This document shows, one piece after another, positions 40,891-52,925 of a stretch of 64,000 nt of DNA (within the stretch, counting starts at the first letter, position 1; each line of letters starts with the position of its first letter). The DNA lies in assembly GCA_029204225.1 (NCBI GenBank), contig MU832140.1:21210-85209 (forward strand), given 5' to 3'. The position numbers and the translations under genes were made by a program. The notes under the pieces were generated by a model. It was not told the origin of the DNA. It saw only the letters and a list, made by a program, of their open reading frames with translations, and searched no databases. This DNA comes from Diphasiastrum complanatum. Lineage: Eukaryota; Streptophyta; Lycopodiopsida; Lycopodiales; Lycopodiaceae.

Positions 40891-43869
40891 AGATCTAAAG
40901 TGTAGAACTTGATAGATCCATTGATTAAGCAACCAATAACTCTATTTTTTATTGAAGGTTGTTTATTTTTTCATGCTTTGCTATTTCATGATTTATGCTA
41001 CTTAATGTTTTTCCAATAGATCAAAGCATTAGCAAGTGATATACCTCCCTCTAACTCTTCTTTCTTTCCTCTACTTCACCTCTATTTTGGATGGCATGTG
41101 TGGTTAGTGTAGGATTGGGGTTTAGTGTTAAGTGTTGTGGGGAAATCAACTAGAATAATCAGCTAAATATAGCTACAAACCTATCCTAGTGGATCTAACC
41201 CTTCTTGAGAGGTAGAGGAATACTTACGCTATATCTACGACAATACACCGACCTTATTATCGAGGCTTTTCTGAAGCAAAAACTTTAAGAAAAATCCATA
41301 AAAACTAGTATGTCCAATGAACAAAACTTGGATAATTGCATCGGGCCCCAAGGGGATTAATGAAGGACACTTATGATAAACAAAATATATATATTCATAC
41401 ATTAATGTTCCAAGTATAGAGATATATTACAAACTAAATCGGGACTCTCACATACGTGTGTGCTATAATAAAACACCTAATTAGATCCAGTTGAGTCGTC
41501 CTCCTCTTGACCATGGCCATCACACTCATGTGATTGCAATGCATGGGATTAGGACTGCGCTATTTGCGTGCAATTAAGATGAGTAAGTTCTTGAAGAAAT
41601 GTGGTGAGAGTGAGAGTCAGACCACACGAATGTAGTGAAGTTAAAATATATTTTGAAGCCATACCTCATACGCAGTAATTGATTCTGACTCCTTGTCTTT
41701 CCAATAATTCAAGTAATGATTGTATATTGTTGAAATATGCATACTTATACTCCTATTTTGTGGGATAACACTTTATGACATATTTCTACATGAACCGACA
41801 TATATGTGATTATAATTCAAACAAATTCACAAATAATTTAGGGTAGTGCAAGAAGATTACCAAAATAAAAGTTGAATTTCATTAGCATCAAATTCAACAT
41901 ATAGGTGGGAGACTTATGAAATGGGCATGAAAAGAATCTTGGACGTTGCTACCAAAGTGAGAAGGCCCTGGAATCTCTAGTCGCGTTAGTTAAAGGTAGG
42001 GTTTGGTGGTACAATATGGACTGTCAAGGACACTATTTTTTATGGGTAGAAATGCACTCAAAAAAGGTTTATTGTTTAACATTCTAAAGTGGGTCCACTA
42101 GAGCTGAAGAGACTATGTGGGCCCATCATTACTAGGGATGCCTTCATTGCATTAACTCGTGGGTATCATCTATCAAGCTCCCTCCCAAATCTCATGTGTA
42201 CTACCAAAATCTTCCTTGGGCACGTGGGACGTCCTAGATCTTCCAGCTTTCATTGCATCTCGGACCTCCGATTTGTGGTGGCTCATCACGCCTCCCATGC
42301 GGCTCACCATCCATTTAAAATCAGATTGCATATCAAGGGAGGGGACTGAAACTCTCTATACAACTGGTCAACGACATGATTTTTGTCTTTATCATCTTGT
42401 TTGCACCAGTCCTTGAAAATGTCCTTGTTGAAGACCACATGCATGAGTTGCCTTATGCAAGTGATGACACGGGGCATTCCTTCCATTTTATCCTAGAAAT
42501 TATAAAAACTGAAGTCGAATTTCGTGCAATTACATACATGGGTATGTGGTGATAGATAGTTTCTTGAAATCCCTTGAAAGAATCTTACACATCTAACACA
42601 TACTAAACTTAAGTCATAATTTGAGGTCTCGAAACAACTTCGACCTTAAAGCAAATAATCAAAACAACCTTGGTTAGGGCCATAAATGAATCACATTTAA
42701 AAAAGTTCAAGGAATGTTGAGTCCAAATAAATGAATTTCATTCACTAATGAGTCCAAATAAAAAAAATACTAGCTCCATTGTACCCCAATAATAATAGAT
42801 ATTCAAATTACATGCCATGCAATTTAAGACATATGAAAAATACGTTAAAAATAACAAAATAAACAGACATAAATTGTTCAAGGTCAAATATAGTCCAATT
42901 ACCGATTCAAGAATATACATAGACTACATCGGTAAATGTATGTACAAATATAACGCCCAAAATGATAAGACTAACGACATCAGTATCTATACATATGGAT
43001 CAACTAGATATAGAGTGAAAAAATTAGCTAGATCCAGTTGATCCATCCTCGTCCTAGCCATCAGATGGGGCTTGCGGTTTCTACACGCACAATAAATATG
43101 AATTGGTGTTGTGATGAATGTGGTGAGAGTGAGAGTGAGAGAGACTAGTGAATGTAAAAAAAGTAAAATCTATTTTGAAGCCATACCTCAAGAGCAGTAG
43201 CCTAGTTTATCCTTATGCCTTGCCTCTCCAATAACTTGAGTAATGCTTGCGTAATGTGGTGAGAGTGAGAGAGACTAGTGAATGTAAAGAAAATAAAATC
43301 TATTTTGAAGCCATGCCTTAGGAGCAATAGCCTAGTTTATTCTTACATCTTGCCTCTCCAATAACTTGAGTAATGCTTGTGTGTTGTGGTCATAACCATA
43401 CATATACTCCTCATGAGTCGGAGATCGCCTTACAGTGGATTTTTGCATAGACATTTCAATTTGTGATCATATCAAATAAGCATATAATCTAGAGTGTGCA
43501 AAAAAAAAATCTTTAAAAAAAATGACAAGTCAAATTCAACTTATGGGTGTGAGATAAAAGACTTACAAAATGGGCCTGAAAATATCCCTCGCTGCCATTG
43601 CCCATGTGAGAAGCCCTTGTGCTCTCCAGTCGAACTCTTGCTATAGGCTTGTTGCTGCTTGAAGTGATCTAAATTTTCTCAAAAAAAATTATTCGCATAT
43701 TTCCAGAGTACTTTCTCCATGTGGTAAGGCCTGTTGGATTTATTCCTCTACTCTCTTAAATCCCATGTTAATCTAGTTCCATTCATTTTGCTGCAGTTTT
43801 ACATGCATTGTCGCACAATATGTAGAAATACTCTATTATCAAAGACATGCAAGAGAGTGGCAGTCTGAC
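40891..43869. other. Gene-poor stretch with internal duplications
   Basis: No convincing gene. 41440-41990 and 43010-43650 are diverged direct repeats (shared words GATCCAGTTGA, TTTTGAAGCCATACCTCA, CAAATTCAAC). A - strand phrase reading LLKLLERQGIRIN (43190-43250), LLKLLERQDVRIN (43310-43390) and LLELLERQGVRIN (41660-41730) recurs in three places, which suggests a remnant exon. Several other short ORFs show no family. Confidence 0.45.
43131..43390. repeat. ~130-bp tandem duplication
   Basis: GGTGAGAGTGAGAGAGACTA to AACTTGAGTAATGCTTG occurs twice in succession (about 43137-43255 and 43256-43385) with few differences. A more diverged relative lies at 41605-41735. Confidence 0.85.
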
Positions 43870-45097
43870 TTGTCGAAGTTACCCAACTTGTCGGAATTGG
43901 CCAACTTATTGGGAGTCAAACCTATCAACACAACCAACTTTTGTCGAGGACTGTCAAACGACTATCTCGACTTTATTGACTATCGACAGCGACATGCTCG
44001 ACTCCCAATAGTCGAAGCCTTCTCACGCCCACTTCCTGTACACTATGCAACTACTTGGACAATGACAACAGCAGCCACGATCTACTCTAGATGACATAAT
44101 TTCTTACTTCATGAAACTGTGGAAGGGGATTCTGGTCCTGTAAAAATCCCAAAAAAATCTAGAATGTATGTCTGTAGCATCTGCGAGCAATTGAAAGCAC
44201 TCAAAGAACAAGCAAAAATTCCAGAGGAAAAAGGTATTTGACATATACTAAATTTTTTCAACCACCCAGTTTGAATTTCTTTTACTCTCACTTTACTAAA
44301 TCATTTTTGTGTGTGATTTTCTACACACATTACAAAGTCACTTCAAATTCACAAAGAGCAACAAACAATAGAAAGACAAAAGCTTGCCAAACATAGAAAA
44401 AAGTGTCTAGAATTTTCTCAGAAGTATTTGGGTCTCGTAATCGATGGGATGGACCAAAAGAAAACGCTACTGCGACATTTTGTAAGCGTGCCAAAAAAAT
44501 CTAAATGAAGTGGATTTTATCTAAGTTCATTTGGTTGGAGCTCTTATATTTAACACCACCTTGCAGTCTAAAGTGTATTTCAATTATCCCAATCTTCAAA
44601 ATGATCCAAACTTGACTATTACCATAATCCACAATTTAATAGTTGAATTTGGCAATAGTCTTTCTGAGATTCTCTACTTGCAACTTGATAATACTGCTAG
44701 AGAAAATAAAAATCAAACAGTGTTGGCATATTTGTCCATGTTGGTTGCTTTAAAAATTTTAAAAAAAATCAAAATAAGATTTTTACTGATGGGTCACACT
44801 CATGATCAAATCGATCAAATGTTTAGTTGCTTTTCTTAAAAGCTGAGACGCAAAAAACCTTTTTCTTTGCCAGTACTACAGAGTATTATCGAGGAGTCAT
44901 ACACCCCTAGACCAGATGTGTTTTTACTACGACACACATTTGATTTTAGCGACTACATCAAAGCGTCAGGGGAACATTGCATTGCACCAATAAATGATAT
45001 TAGTTTTCAACATCAGTTCAAAATTGAAAATGATATTGGTAGCATCACATTGTTGTGGGGAAAACAAATTTTAAACTCTACGACATGGTTACCATCT
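43870..45097 (+). pseudogene. DUF7869-like protein, pseudogene
   Basis: Two exon-like parts are visible. The first (44109-44233) encodes VKIPKKSRMYVCSICEQLKA with a C-x2-C pair. It ends at a GT that could open an intron to an AG at about 44337. Then come LEFSQKYLGLVIDGMDQKKT, a frameshift near 44510, VGALIFNTTLQSKVYF, ILYLQLDNTARENKNQTVLA and IRFLLMGHTHDQIDQMFSCF. The phrases 'IDGMDQ', 'LQLDNxxRENKN' and 'GHTHDQID' are hallmarks I associate with DUF7869-type proteins, whose function is unknown and which are often multicopy. A stop follows at 44837, then a further frame (44867-45118). The 3' end is cut by retroelement sequence near 45098. Confidence 0.7.
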
Positions 45098-45533
45098 GAA
45101 TTTTTTGATGAAAAATGACTTAGAAAATCATTGTTTTGGTCAGATTTGGCCTGTACAATACCAAAAACCTTCGCTGAGCTCTCAGATTGTACATCCACTC
45201 TAGATTTATCTAATTTGAGGTGGGCAAAGGTTCCTGTCAAAGGAAATTCTAGTTTTTGAGTCATACAAAGGTTCAGTGGTATGCCATTTTGGGAACCATC
45301 GTCGAGCACCATAACCTCATTATGAACCTTCACTGACCTGCTAGACGATTTTAAAATGTCCAAATTAGGTTGTCCATAGGTTTAGATTGTGAAAAAATAC
45401 ATTTATGACGGTACCCGGGCCCTCCTGGGCGAAGGTTCATCCTTCGCCAGACCTGGAAAACGTTCGCCTGATAGGTTCAGATCCCCAAAAACCTTTGCCA
45501 AAATTTTTGTAGCCTATTTTTATAGTAATATAC
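45098..45533 (+). other. Retroelement spacer (copy of 23365-23770) with a perfect hairpin
   Basis: Same spacer as upstream of the extra ORF in the other copies. It contains GGCGAAGG, TTCAT, CCTTCGCC at 45428-45448, a perfect 8-bp stem with a 5-base loop. No integrase lies upstream; the DUF7869-like pseudogene abuts it directly. Confidence 0.75.
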
Positions 45534-48378
45534 ATGCCTACAAATTTTTGTTCAGAATTGATCAACCAAACTAGTATTCAGTGTAATGGCCCCACCAAAT
45601 TCACCTATAAGTTGGCTGAATTCGATTCATTCCTCACTTGTGCTAGCGAAGCACTTTCAAATTTTTTCCACAACCAAGGCCTTCCAAACTTCCTGAACTA
45701 CTTTCTGATATACTTTCTCGTATCTTACATTTCCTTTCTGCTCATCATGTCTTCTACAGATACTTCCTAGTCTCTGCGTTATACTATTCATCGTGATGTC
45801 CCATCGGCAACGAACATCATGGTCCTTCCTAGCACAAGCATGGTCACTCAGTGGATGAGCCTTGCGGAGCCTCTGGTCATTGCAATGGGTATTCATGAGA
45901 GAGCTTTTTCTGGCCAAATCAACATGGATTTCATCACTCTTTCCTTCAGTACCTGGAAGGAAGAGAAGTCCAAATTTTATATCACTTTCCAAGGAGCCAC
46001 ACACAAGGTGTGCGTCACTGAGGCCGCCCTTGCAGCCATAAGTATAGCATCCGGTACACAGGCCTCACCCAATCACAAGCAGGCCAAACAGGCCATCAAG
46101 CCATACATTGACCTCACCAATGATCTGCACTGGACCAATGACGGATACCTTCTGAAAGCCATCATTGAGCCTTCAGTACACGATGCTGCCCAACTATTGA
46201 GCAACTTCCTAATGGTTGGCAACACTCAAGAAATACCACATCACATCACAAATCCTCCATAGGATAGTTAATTCCTACACCAAGTTGGCCAAAGCACCTC
46301 TTGAACCATATAATTGGTTCAAGACTATTTCTGGTGAGCTCAAACGAGCTATTAAAGGCAATACTAACAGCAGTTCGTTGCTGGCTCTTTATTGTCTCTT
46401 CTAGTCGCTTCTCACCTAGAAAACAAAATCCATGGTTTCCACCTAGATTCTGTGCTTTCGGTCTACAAAGAAGCACCGACCGAGTTGTCTCACCAGGCCT
46501 CGAGTTCTCATAATCGTCGTTGTCCACGCAGCGAGATCGTCATTTTTGACTCGCCTTTTGTGTCACGATGTCACACTAGGCATACCTCATCAGCTACGCT
46601 TCCACCCCCTGCTCATAGATATATTCGATGATTTTGACCCCCTTGTGGCCCCCAAAATTTTTCAAATGCCTCAGAGCCCTGCGCCCTTTGAACTCCAATC
46701 TCCTAGAAGAGGATTCGAACAGATCCATGAATCTACTATCAGTGTTGAAGATGTCAGCCATCAACCTCACACGGAAGATAGCCCAGCCGCACTTCGGGTC
46801 GACAAAGCTGTGAAATCACCGAAGCAGTTTGACGCCACTGTGCCTGAGGATTTCGAGGAGGAAGACATTTTTGAAGAAGAAGAAGTACTGGCACCTATTC
46901 CACGCCAACCAAGGACAGTTCCATCAGGTCCTCCTACTGCTGCCACCTCCACAACAGTTGATTTTGGTGATGCTCTTGGTTTGGTCTCAAGCCTTGATCA
47001 AGTGATCCAATCTATGCTAGATAAGAAGAAAGAAATGGAGCAAAGAATTTCCAATATGGGCTTCAAAAACACTCTGATCAGTCAGAAGATTGTCCAGCTG
47101 GATCGAGAGTTAAAAATTGTCAAGCAACATGAAGACAAGGCTGAAGCTGAAAAGAAGTTGGCCTTGCAACAAGCTGATCGTCTGGAAGAATACGTGAGCT
47201 CTCTGCAAAACGCCTTGACAACCGCATAGGATCAGGTGGATAAGACCGTGCAGGATGCAAAACAACAGGTCCAACTGCTGAAGGGTCAATTGCAGATGAC
47301 GAAACAGGATCGCACGCATCTCCAAGGTGAATTGGATGTGACCACCCTTGAGCATGATGCTTATCTTCAAATGCAAATACCAGATCATCCAGCCACGTAT
47401 TTGTTTAAGAAAGTGGAAACATACAAAGTGGCCCTTCAAGGATTCCAAGGCCACTTTGACAAGTTCAAAGAAACAGCTTCAACCGAGTTGGCAAAGGCTA
47501 AAGAGTCCATCATCGCCTATGAAAAAGCAGCCTCTCAAGTGTTGGAAGCCGGACCACAAATCCCCGTATCGGTCATGCCGCAATTCTCCCCTCCGCGCCA
47601 AGAAGATGTACAAATGGATATAGGGGTAGATTTGAACATGGACCAGGGAGGAGCTCCAGATATAGTAGAACAACCGCCAATTTTACCGGCAATGCAAACG
47701 GGTCCATCCTCATCAAGGACCACACCTCTATTCAGAAGGCCCATCAGCGTCGAGGACCAGATCCAGACCTTCTTAAAGCAACATCCGCATGAGTCCTTGC
47801 ATGGTGGATATGTTCTGAAGTTTAAGACCTCCGAGATAGAGGCTGGCAAAGAGTTGGACAAAATATCTGCATTGGGAGAGCAACTGACATGGAGAATCAC
47901 TATTTTTGAGAAAACTCCAAAATCAATTAGGAGTTACGTCACCAGCCCTTGCCAGTTGCGGGTCGACCCTTACTATGTGCCAATGTCGAGAAGAAATAAA
48001 TGGAAAGATTTCGGATTAGATATGGACAAAATCACCATCCATACACCCAATTGGCCAATCATCCATCAGCCCTATAGTTGGACCATATTAGTGGACTTCC
48101 ATCGGGATTTGGAAGCATACTAGAGAGAGTATATCCACTCTCTAGATACAACGGTGCAACAATCGGCACTATTTGCAAAAGATCTAACTCTGTTGGTGTC
48201 AGTGGCAACCAGATGGAACGATTGCCTCCCTCATCTAGCATTCGATCCAAATAAGTCGATGGCCTCAGAGCAAATCAAAGATTAGCTGCTGGTTGCTCGT
48301 TTATACTTTCGTGCAGCAATGATGGGAGGCTCTTGGAGATCACGCTTCATATCATGGACAACCTCAAAGTGGATTTCC
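45534..48378 (+). pseudogene. Extra ORF downstream of integrase, copy 2
   Basis: Second copy of the ~950-residue protein, in + orientation and best preserved at the start. The N-terminal frame joins MPTNFCSELINQ to the hydrophobic NFLNYFLIYFLVSYISFLLI and MSSTDTS, followed by a stop at about 45768. Then come the conserved N-terminal domain (45819-46262), a frameshift at about 46225, a Ser/Pro-rich part, the acidic run EEEDIFEEEEVLAP, and the coiled coil from 46990 to about 47380 (VIQSMLDKKKEMEQRIS; ELKIVKQHEDKAEAEKKLAL) with one stop at 47227. The C-terminal domain (to 48123 and beyond) has RRPISVEDQIQTFLKQHPHE. Homology ends at RAHHCF (48378), where chromovirus sequence starts. No integrase or LTR of its own flanks it. 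Confidence 0.78.
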
Positions 48379-48847
48379 CGAGCCCACCATTGCTTTGCCA
48401 AAAGGCTTATCTCATAAGTTTGTTCGACCTTATGCTGGGCCATATTACATTACAAAGAAGATCAACCCAGTGGCTTATCGATTGGCACTGCCATCCACCT
48501 TTGATATACACAATGTGTTTCACATCTCATTACTCAAACGATACAAACCGGATGAGCGATTTGATCGACAACACAAACTCCGTCACCCACCAACGGCACT
48601 TGAGGATACAAAGAGACAGCTTGTACCAGAACAAATATTGCCACATAGAAAGCAAACTGGCATTCAACGTGAATATCTAGTGAAGTGGCTACGGGCTCCA
48701 CTCGTTGAGGCTTCTTGGGAGTACGAAGACAAACTTAAGGCAGGAGACCATGAAGTACTGAAAGATTACCTACAGAAAAATCAACGCAACAACCATTTTT
48801 CTAGATTGGCACACAATGCACTACCTGGTGGCATGTCTCCTCCATGA
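48379..48847 (+). pseudogene. chromovirus integrase C-terminus with chromodomain
   Basis: The frame 48395-48847 encodes the end of a chromovirus integrase. LPKGLSHKFVRPYAGPYYIT and INPVAYRLALPSTFDIHNVF with HISLLKRYKPD are the GPY/F-type module. After a linker, GIQREYLVKWLRAPLVEASW and EYEDKL form a chromodomain core with its YLVKW and W-E aromatic positions. Chromodomains steer chromovirus integration to certain chromatin. It is open to a normal stop at 48845. The rest of pol is absent; the 29202 chromovirus, which lacks exactly this end, belongs to the same LTR family. Confidence 0.92.
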
Positions 48848-49086
48848 ACACTCATGACCACTCTGAAGTTCAAGGAACTTCCAGGTATCTTTATTAGTTT
48901 CTCAATAAATCACTTGCAGCTTTACACAGGTTCTACGTAAGTGAACTTGATCTACATTTTTCCTGTGCTACTGCCAATGTATCTTTGATTTAAAGTTGTT
49001 AAGGCCGGTGAATTAAGCCCGTGCCATGCGTCCTAGGTCTAGCTTGGCCCTGATGAGGACATCAGCTTTTTCAAACAACGGGAGGA
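48848..49086 (+). other. chromovirus 3' untranslated region and polypurine tract
   Basis: No gene. It ends in CAACGGGAGGA, a polypurine tract directly before the TG of the LTR. Confidence 0.75.
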
Positions 49087-49148
49087 TGTTGTAAAGCTGA
49101 CTCAGGTGCACCAAGGTGCCCTGTAAGACTCTAAGGGGTGACACTCCC
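49087..49148 (+). mobile_element. chromovirus 3' LTR, only the first 62 bases
   Basis: TGTTGTAAAGCTGACTC and GCCCTGTAAGACTCTAA match the start of the LTR at 32829-33852. It is cut after GGTGACACTCCC, where the next LTR begins. Confidence 0.9.
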
Positions 49149-49917
49149 TGTAGTGGGTTTCTTTAATTGCCTAATCTCAAACCAAGATCTAGTCAATCTA
49201 GCATCAAAGAGATGAAGTTAGTTGTCACGCGTAGGTTTGTTCCCATGAGAGCGATAGTATAGTTTATATTTAAGCATGAATGGAAGATCCAAATCTATTT
49301 CTAACATACATTAACCCTAAACATTAACACTACATACATTAACACTACATCCATTAACACTACACATCCACAACAATGATAGCTTACTCTTTCTCTCTCT
49401 CCTTTTCTCTCTCATAAAAAGTACAACAAAATACAATCCCAATAAGATTCAGATCCAACAATTAGCAAAAACCAAAGAAAGCATGAGAGATGGAGGAAAA
49501 GTGATAGAGAGCAAGGACATTCATCAATCCATTTCTGAAGAGAACCAATCTGCTTTATTGAAATGAGGAAATGAACATGTGTAGGAACTCGAGTTGGTCC
49601 CTTTTTATAATAGAGAGGAGGACCCTGGCCTCTGAATCCTACCGGGTTCATTTCTGCCTCCCTAATTATTCAAATTTAAAAAAGAGTGGGAACCATCCAA
49701 ATTGGAGGGAAACCCAACTTTATTCCTTAACTTAACATTTAGGCCCTGCGACATTAAAAGTCCCGCAAAAAAGGCCTAAAGTCCTTTTATTGACTTTTAA
49801 CTAATCAATCAAATAACTATGTGATCATCGGGTTGGACTTACACACGCAGGGTGCCAAATCCCTCTCACTTATTAACTAGAATTAGAGTCGCCTTGGGAT
49901 CCGCAAACCCTCCAATA
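49149..49917 (-). mobile_element. 3' LTR of the third LTR-A-family element
   Basis: On the - strand it starts TATTGGAGGG (first dinucleotide mutated from TG) and ends CCCACTACA. It is the same LTR family as 109-852 and 19480-20207 but more diverged. TATA-like TTATAAAAAGGG occurs on the - strand near 49600. Inserted into the chromovirus LTR; the flanking five bases are CTCCC. Confidence 0.9.
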
Positions 49918-49943
49918 ATATCCCCCACCAAAACTGGTGGCAG
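49918..49943 (-). other. Polypurine tract overlapping a small hairpin (second copy)
   Basis: Same CCACCA / TGGTGG stem running into GGGATA as at 20208-20232. Confidence 0.72.
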
Positions 49944-49967
49944 TCCCATGACACCTGTGAGATGCAG

Positions 49968-52538
49968 TTATTGGGAACTTTTATTGGCTTTGCGCCGAAT
50001 CTTGATTAAATGGTACTGCACCTTCTCCATAAAGTCGAGGCGGGCAATATTAAAATCCAAATTGTGGGGCATAAAACAACAATGGGCTCCGACAATCCAC
50101 TTTGAGGTTGTCCATGATGTGAAGCGTGATTCCCAGGAGCCTCCCATCATTGCTGCACGAAAGTATAAACGAGCAACCAACAACTGATCTTTGATATTCT
50201 CTGAGGCCATCGACTTATTTGGATTGAATGCCAAAGAGGGAGGCAATAGTCCCATTTGGTTGCCACTGACGCCAACAGAGTTAGATGTTTTGCAAACAGT
50301 GCCGATTGTCGCACCGTTGGATCTGAAGAGTGGACATACTCTCTCTGATACGCTTGTAAAGCCTGGTGGAGGTCCATTGAAATTGTCCAGCTGTAGGGCT
50401 GATGGATGATTGGCCAATTGAGTGTATGGATGGTGATTTTGTCCATAGCCAACCCCAAATCTTTCCATTTATTCCTTCTTGGCATTGGCACATAATAAGG
50501 ATCGACCCGCAATCGACGAGGGTTGGCGACGTAACTCTTGATTGATTCCGGAGTTTTCTCAGAAACAGTGATTCTCCATGCCAGTTGCTCTCCAAATGTA
50601 GGTATTTTGTCCAACTCTTTGCCGGCCTCTATCTTGGAGGTCTTAAACTTTAGAACCCAACCACCACGTGAGGACTCATGCAGATGTTACTTTAAGAAAT
50701 TCTGGATCTGGTCCTCGACGCTGATGGGCCTTCTGAATAGAGGTGTGGTCCTTGATGAGGAGGGACCCGCTTGCATTGTCGATAAAATTGGTGGTTGTTC
50801 TTCTAATTTGGAGCTCCCCCCTGGTCCATGCTCGAATCTAACCCTGTATCCATTGGTACAGCTTCTTGGCGCATAGGGGAGAATTGTGGCATGACCTGTA
50901 CGGAGATTTGTGGTCCGACTTCCAATACCTGAATGACTGCTTTTGCATAGGCACTGATGGTTTCTTTAGCCTTTGCCAACTCAATTGAAACCGCTCCTTT
51001 GAACCTGTCAAAACGGCCTTGGAATCCCTGAAGGGCACTTTGTATGTTCCCAGTTTCTTAAACAAATATGCGATCTCCGTCGGTGTGACCGGATGATCTG
51101 GTATTTGCGTCTGAAGATATGCATCACGCTCAAGGGTGGTTGCATCCAATTCACCTTGAAGACGCATGCGATCCTGCTCTGCCATCTGCAATTGACCCTT
51201 CAGCAGCTGCACCTGTTGTTTTGCATCCTATACGACCTTATCCACATGATCTTGTGTGCGGTTGTCTCAGGACATTTTGCAGGGAGTTGACGTAGTCTTC
51301 CAGGTGATCAGCCTGTTGCTGGGCCAGCTTCAGACTTGTCTTCATGTTGTTTGGCAATCTTCAACTCTCGATCCAACTGGCTGATCAGAGTGTTTTCGGA
51401 TCCCATATCTGAAATTCTCTGCTCCATTTCTTTCTTCTTATCCAGCATAGACTGGATCACTTGTGCAAGGCTTGAGACCAAACCGAGAGCATCACCAGAA
51501 TCTACTGTCGTGGAGGCGGCAGCAGTAGGAGGACCTGATGGTACTATCCTTGGTTGGCGTGGAATAGGTGCCAGTACTTCTTCTTCTTCAAAAATGTCTT
51601 CTTCCTCGAAACCTTTAGGCATGGTGGCGTCAAACTGCTTCGATGATTTCACAGCTTGGTCGACCCGAAGTGCGGCTGGGCTATCTTCAATGTGAGGTTG
51701 CTGGCTTACATCTTCAATACCGACAGTAGTGTCATGGATCTGTTTGAATCATTTTCAAGGGGATTGGAGGTCAAAGGGCGCAGGGCTCTGGGGCATTTCA
51801 AAAATTTTGGCAGCCCCAAGGGGGTCGGAATTATCAAACATATCCATGAAAAACTGCGTGTTTGTTGAAGTAGCTTCGGTGTGTGGGGGTGAGGTGGCCT
51901 GGGCAGCTGTGATGGGAATGGTAGCCCCAATGATCACAGACTTTTCTTGTGTGGAAGCAGAGGCAAGGGAAGCATCAGAGGTGAGGGAAATTGGAAGTTC
52001 AGTGCGAACAGCAGTAGGGGGTGGAAGCGCAGCTGACGATGTATGCCTAGTGTGACGTCGTGACGCGGAAGGCGAGTCAGGAATGATGATCTCGTTGTGT
52101 GGATGATGTCGACTATGAGAACCCGAGGCCTGGTGAGATGACTCGGCCGGTGCTTCTTCGTAGACCGAAAGCACAAAATCCAGGTGGAAGCCATGGATTT
52201 TGTTTTCTAGGTGAGAAGCGGCTAGAAGAAACAATAAAGAGCCAGCAACAAACTGCTACTTAGTATTGCCCTTAATAGCTCGTTTGAGCTCACCAGAAAT
52301 AGTCTTGAACCAATTATATGGTTCAAGAGGGGCTTTGACCAACTTGGTGTAGGATTCAACTATCCTATGGAGGATTTGTGAAGTGATGCAGTCTTTCCTG
52401 AGGTTGCCAACCATCAAGAAGTTATTCAGTAGCTGGGCAGCAGCGTGTATGACATGCTCAGTGATGGCTTCAAGGAGGTATCCGTTGTTGGTCCAGTGCA
52501 GATCATTGGTGAGGTCAATGTAAGGCTTGATGGCCTAA
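49968..52538 (-). pseudogene. Extra ORF downstream of integrase, copy 3
   Basis: Third copy, - strand, ending with the same MEKVQYHLIKIRRKANKSSQ tail as copy 1. The C-terminal domain (50614-49968) has RVDPYYVPMPRRNKWKDLGL. The coiled coil (51652-51308: QSMLDKKKEMEQRISDMGSE) is shortened by a small deletion. The Ser/Pro-rich linker (52234-51755) is open over 159 codons. At its N-terminus the copy breaks at 52538 in the middle of the conserved block (AIKPYIDLTNDLHW), which is joined directly to spacer sequence. About 0.7 kb with the hydrophobic part and first half of the N-terminal domain is lost. Confidence 0.78.
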
Positions 52539-52925
52539 TTTTGACATTTTAAGATCATCTAGTAGGTCGGCAAAGGTTCATAATGAGGTTAAGGTGCTCG
52601 GCGAAGTTTCCCAAAATGGCATATCACTGAACCTTCGCATGACTCAAAAACTGGAGTTTTCTTGGACAGGAACCTTCGCCCAACTCAAATTAGATAAATC
52701 TAGAGTGGATGTACAGTCTGAGAGCTCAGCAAAGGTTTCTGGTACTGTATAGGCCACAGCTGACCAAAACAATGATTTTGTAAGTCATTTTTCATCAAAA
52801 AAATACTATGCCTTCTTTTTTCCATGCCGATGACTTTCTGACTTTTGCTCATCAATCTTTTTTCAAATTTTTTTTTTTTACTGTCTTTTTCCAAAAAACT
52901 CAGCAATTTAAATATTGAAAACAAA
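52539..52925 (-). other. Spacer with CGAAGGTT motifs (third copy)
   Basis: Matches 23510-23930 including the A/T-rich end. No gene. At about 52930 it is fused to a truncated integrase. Confidence 0.7.
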
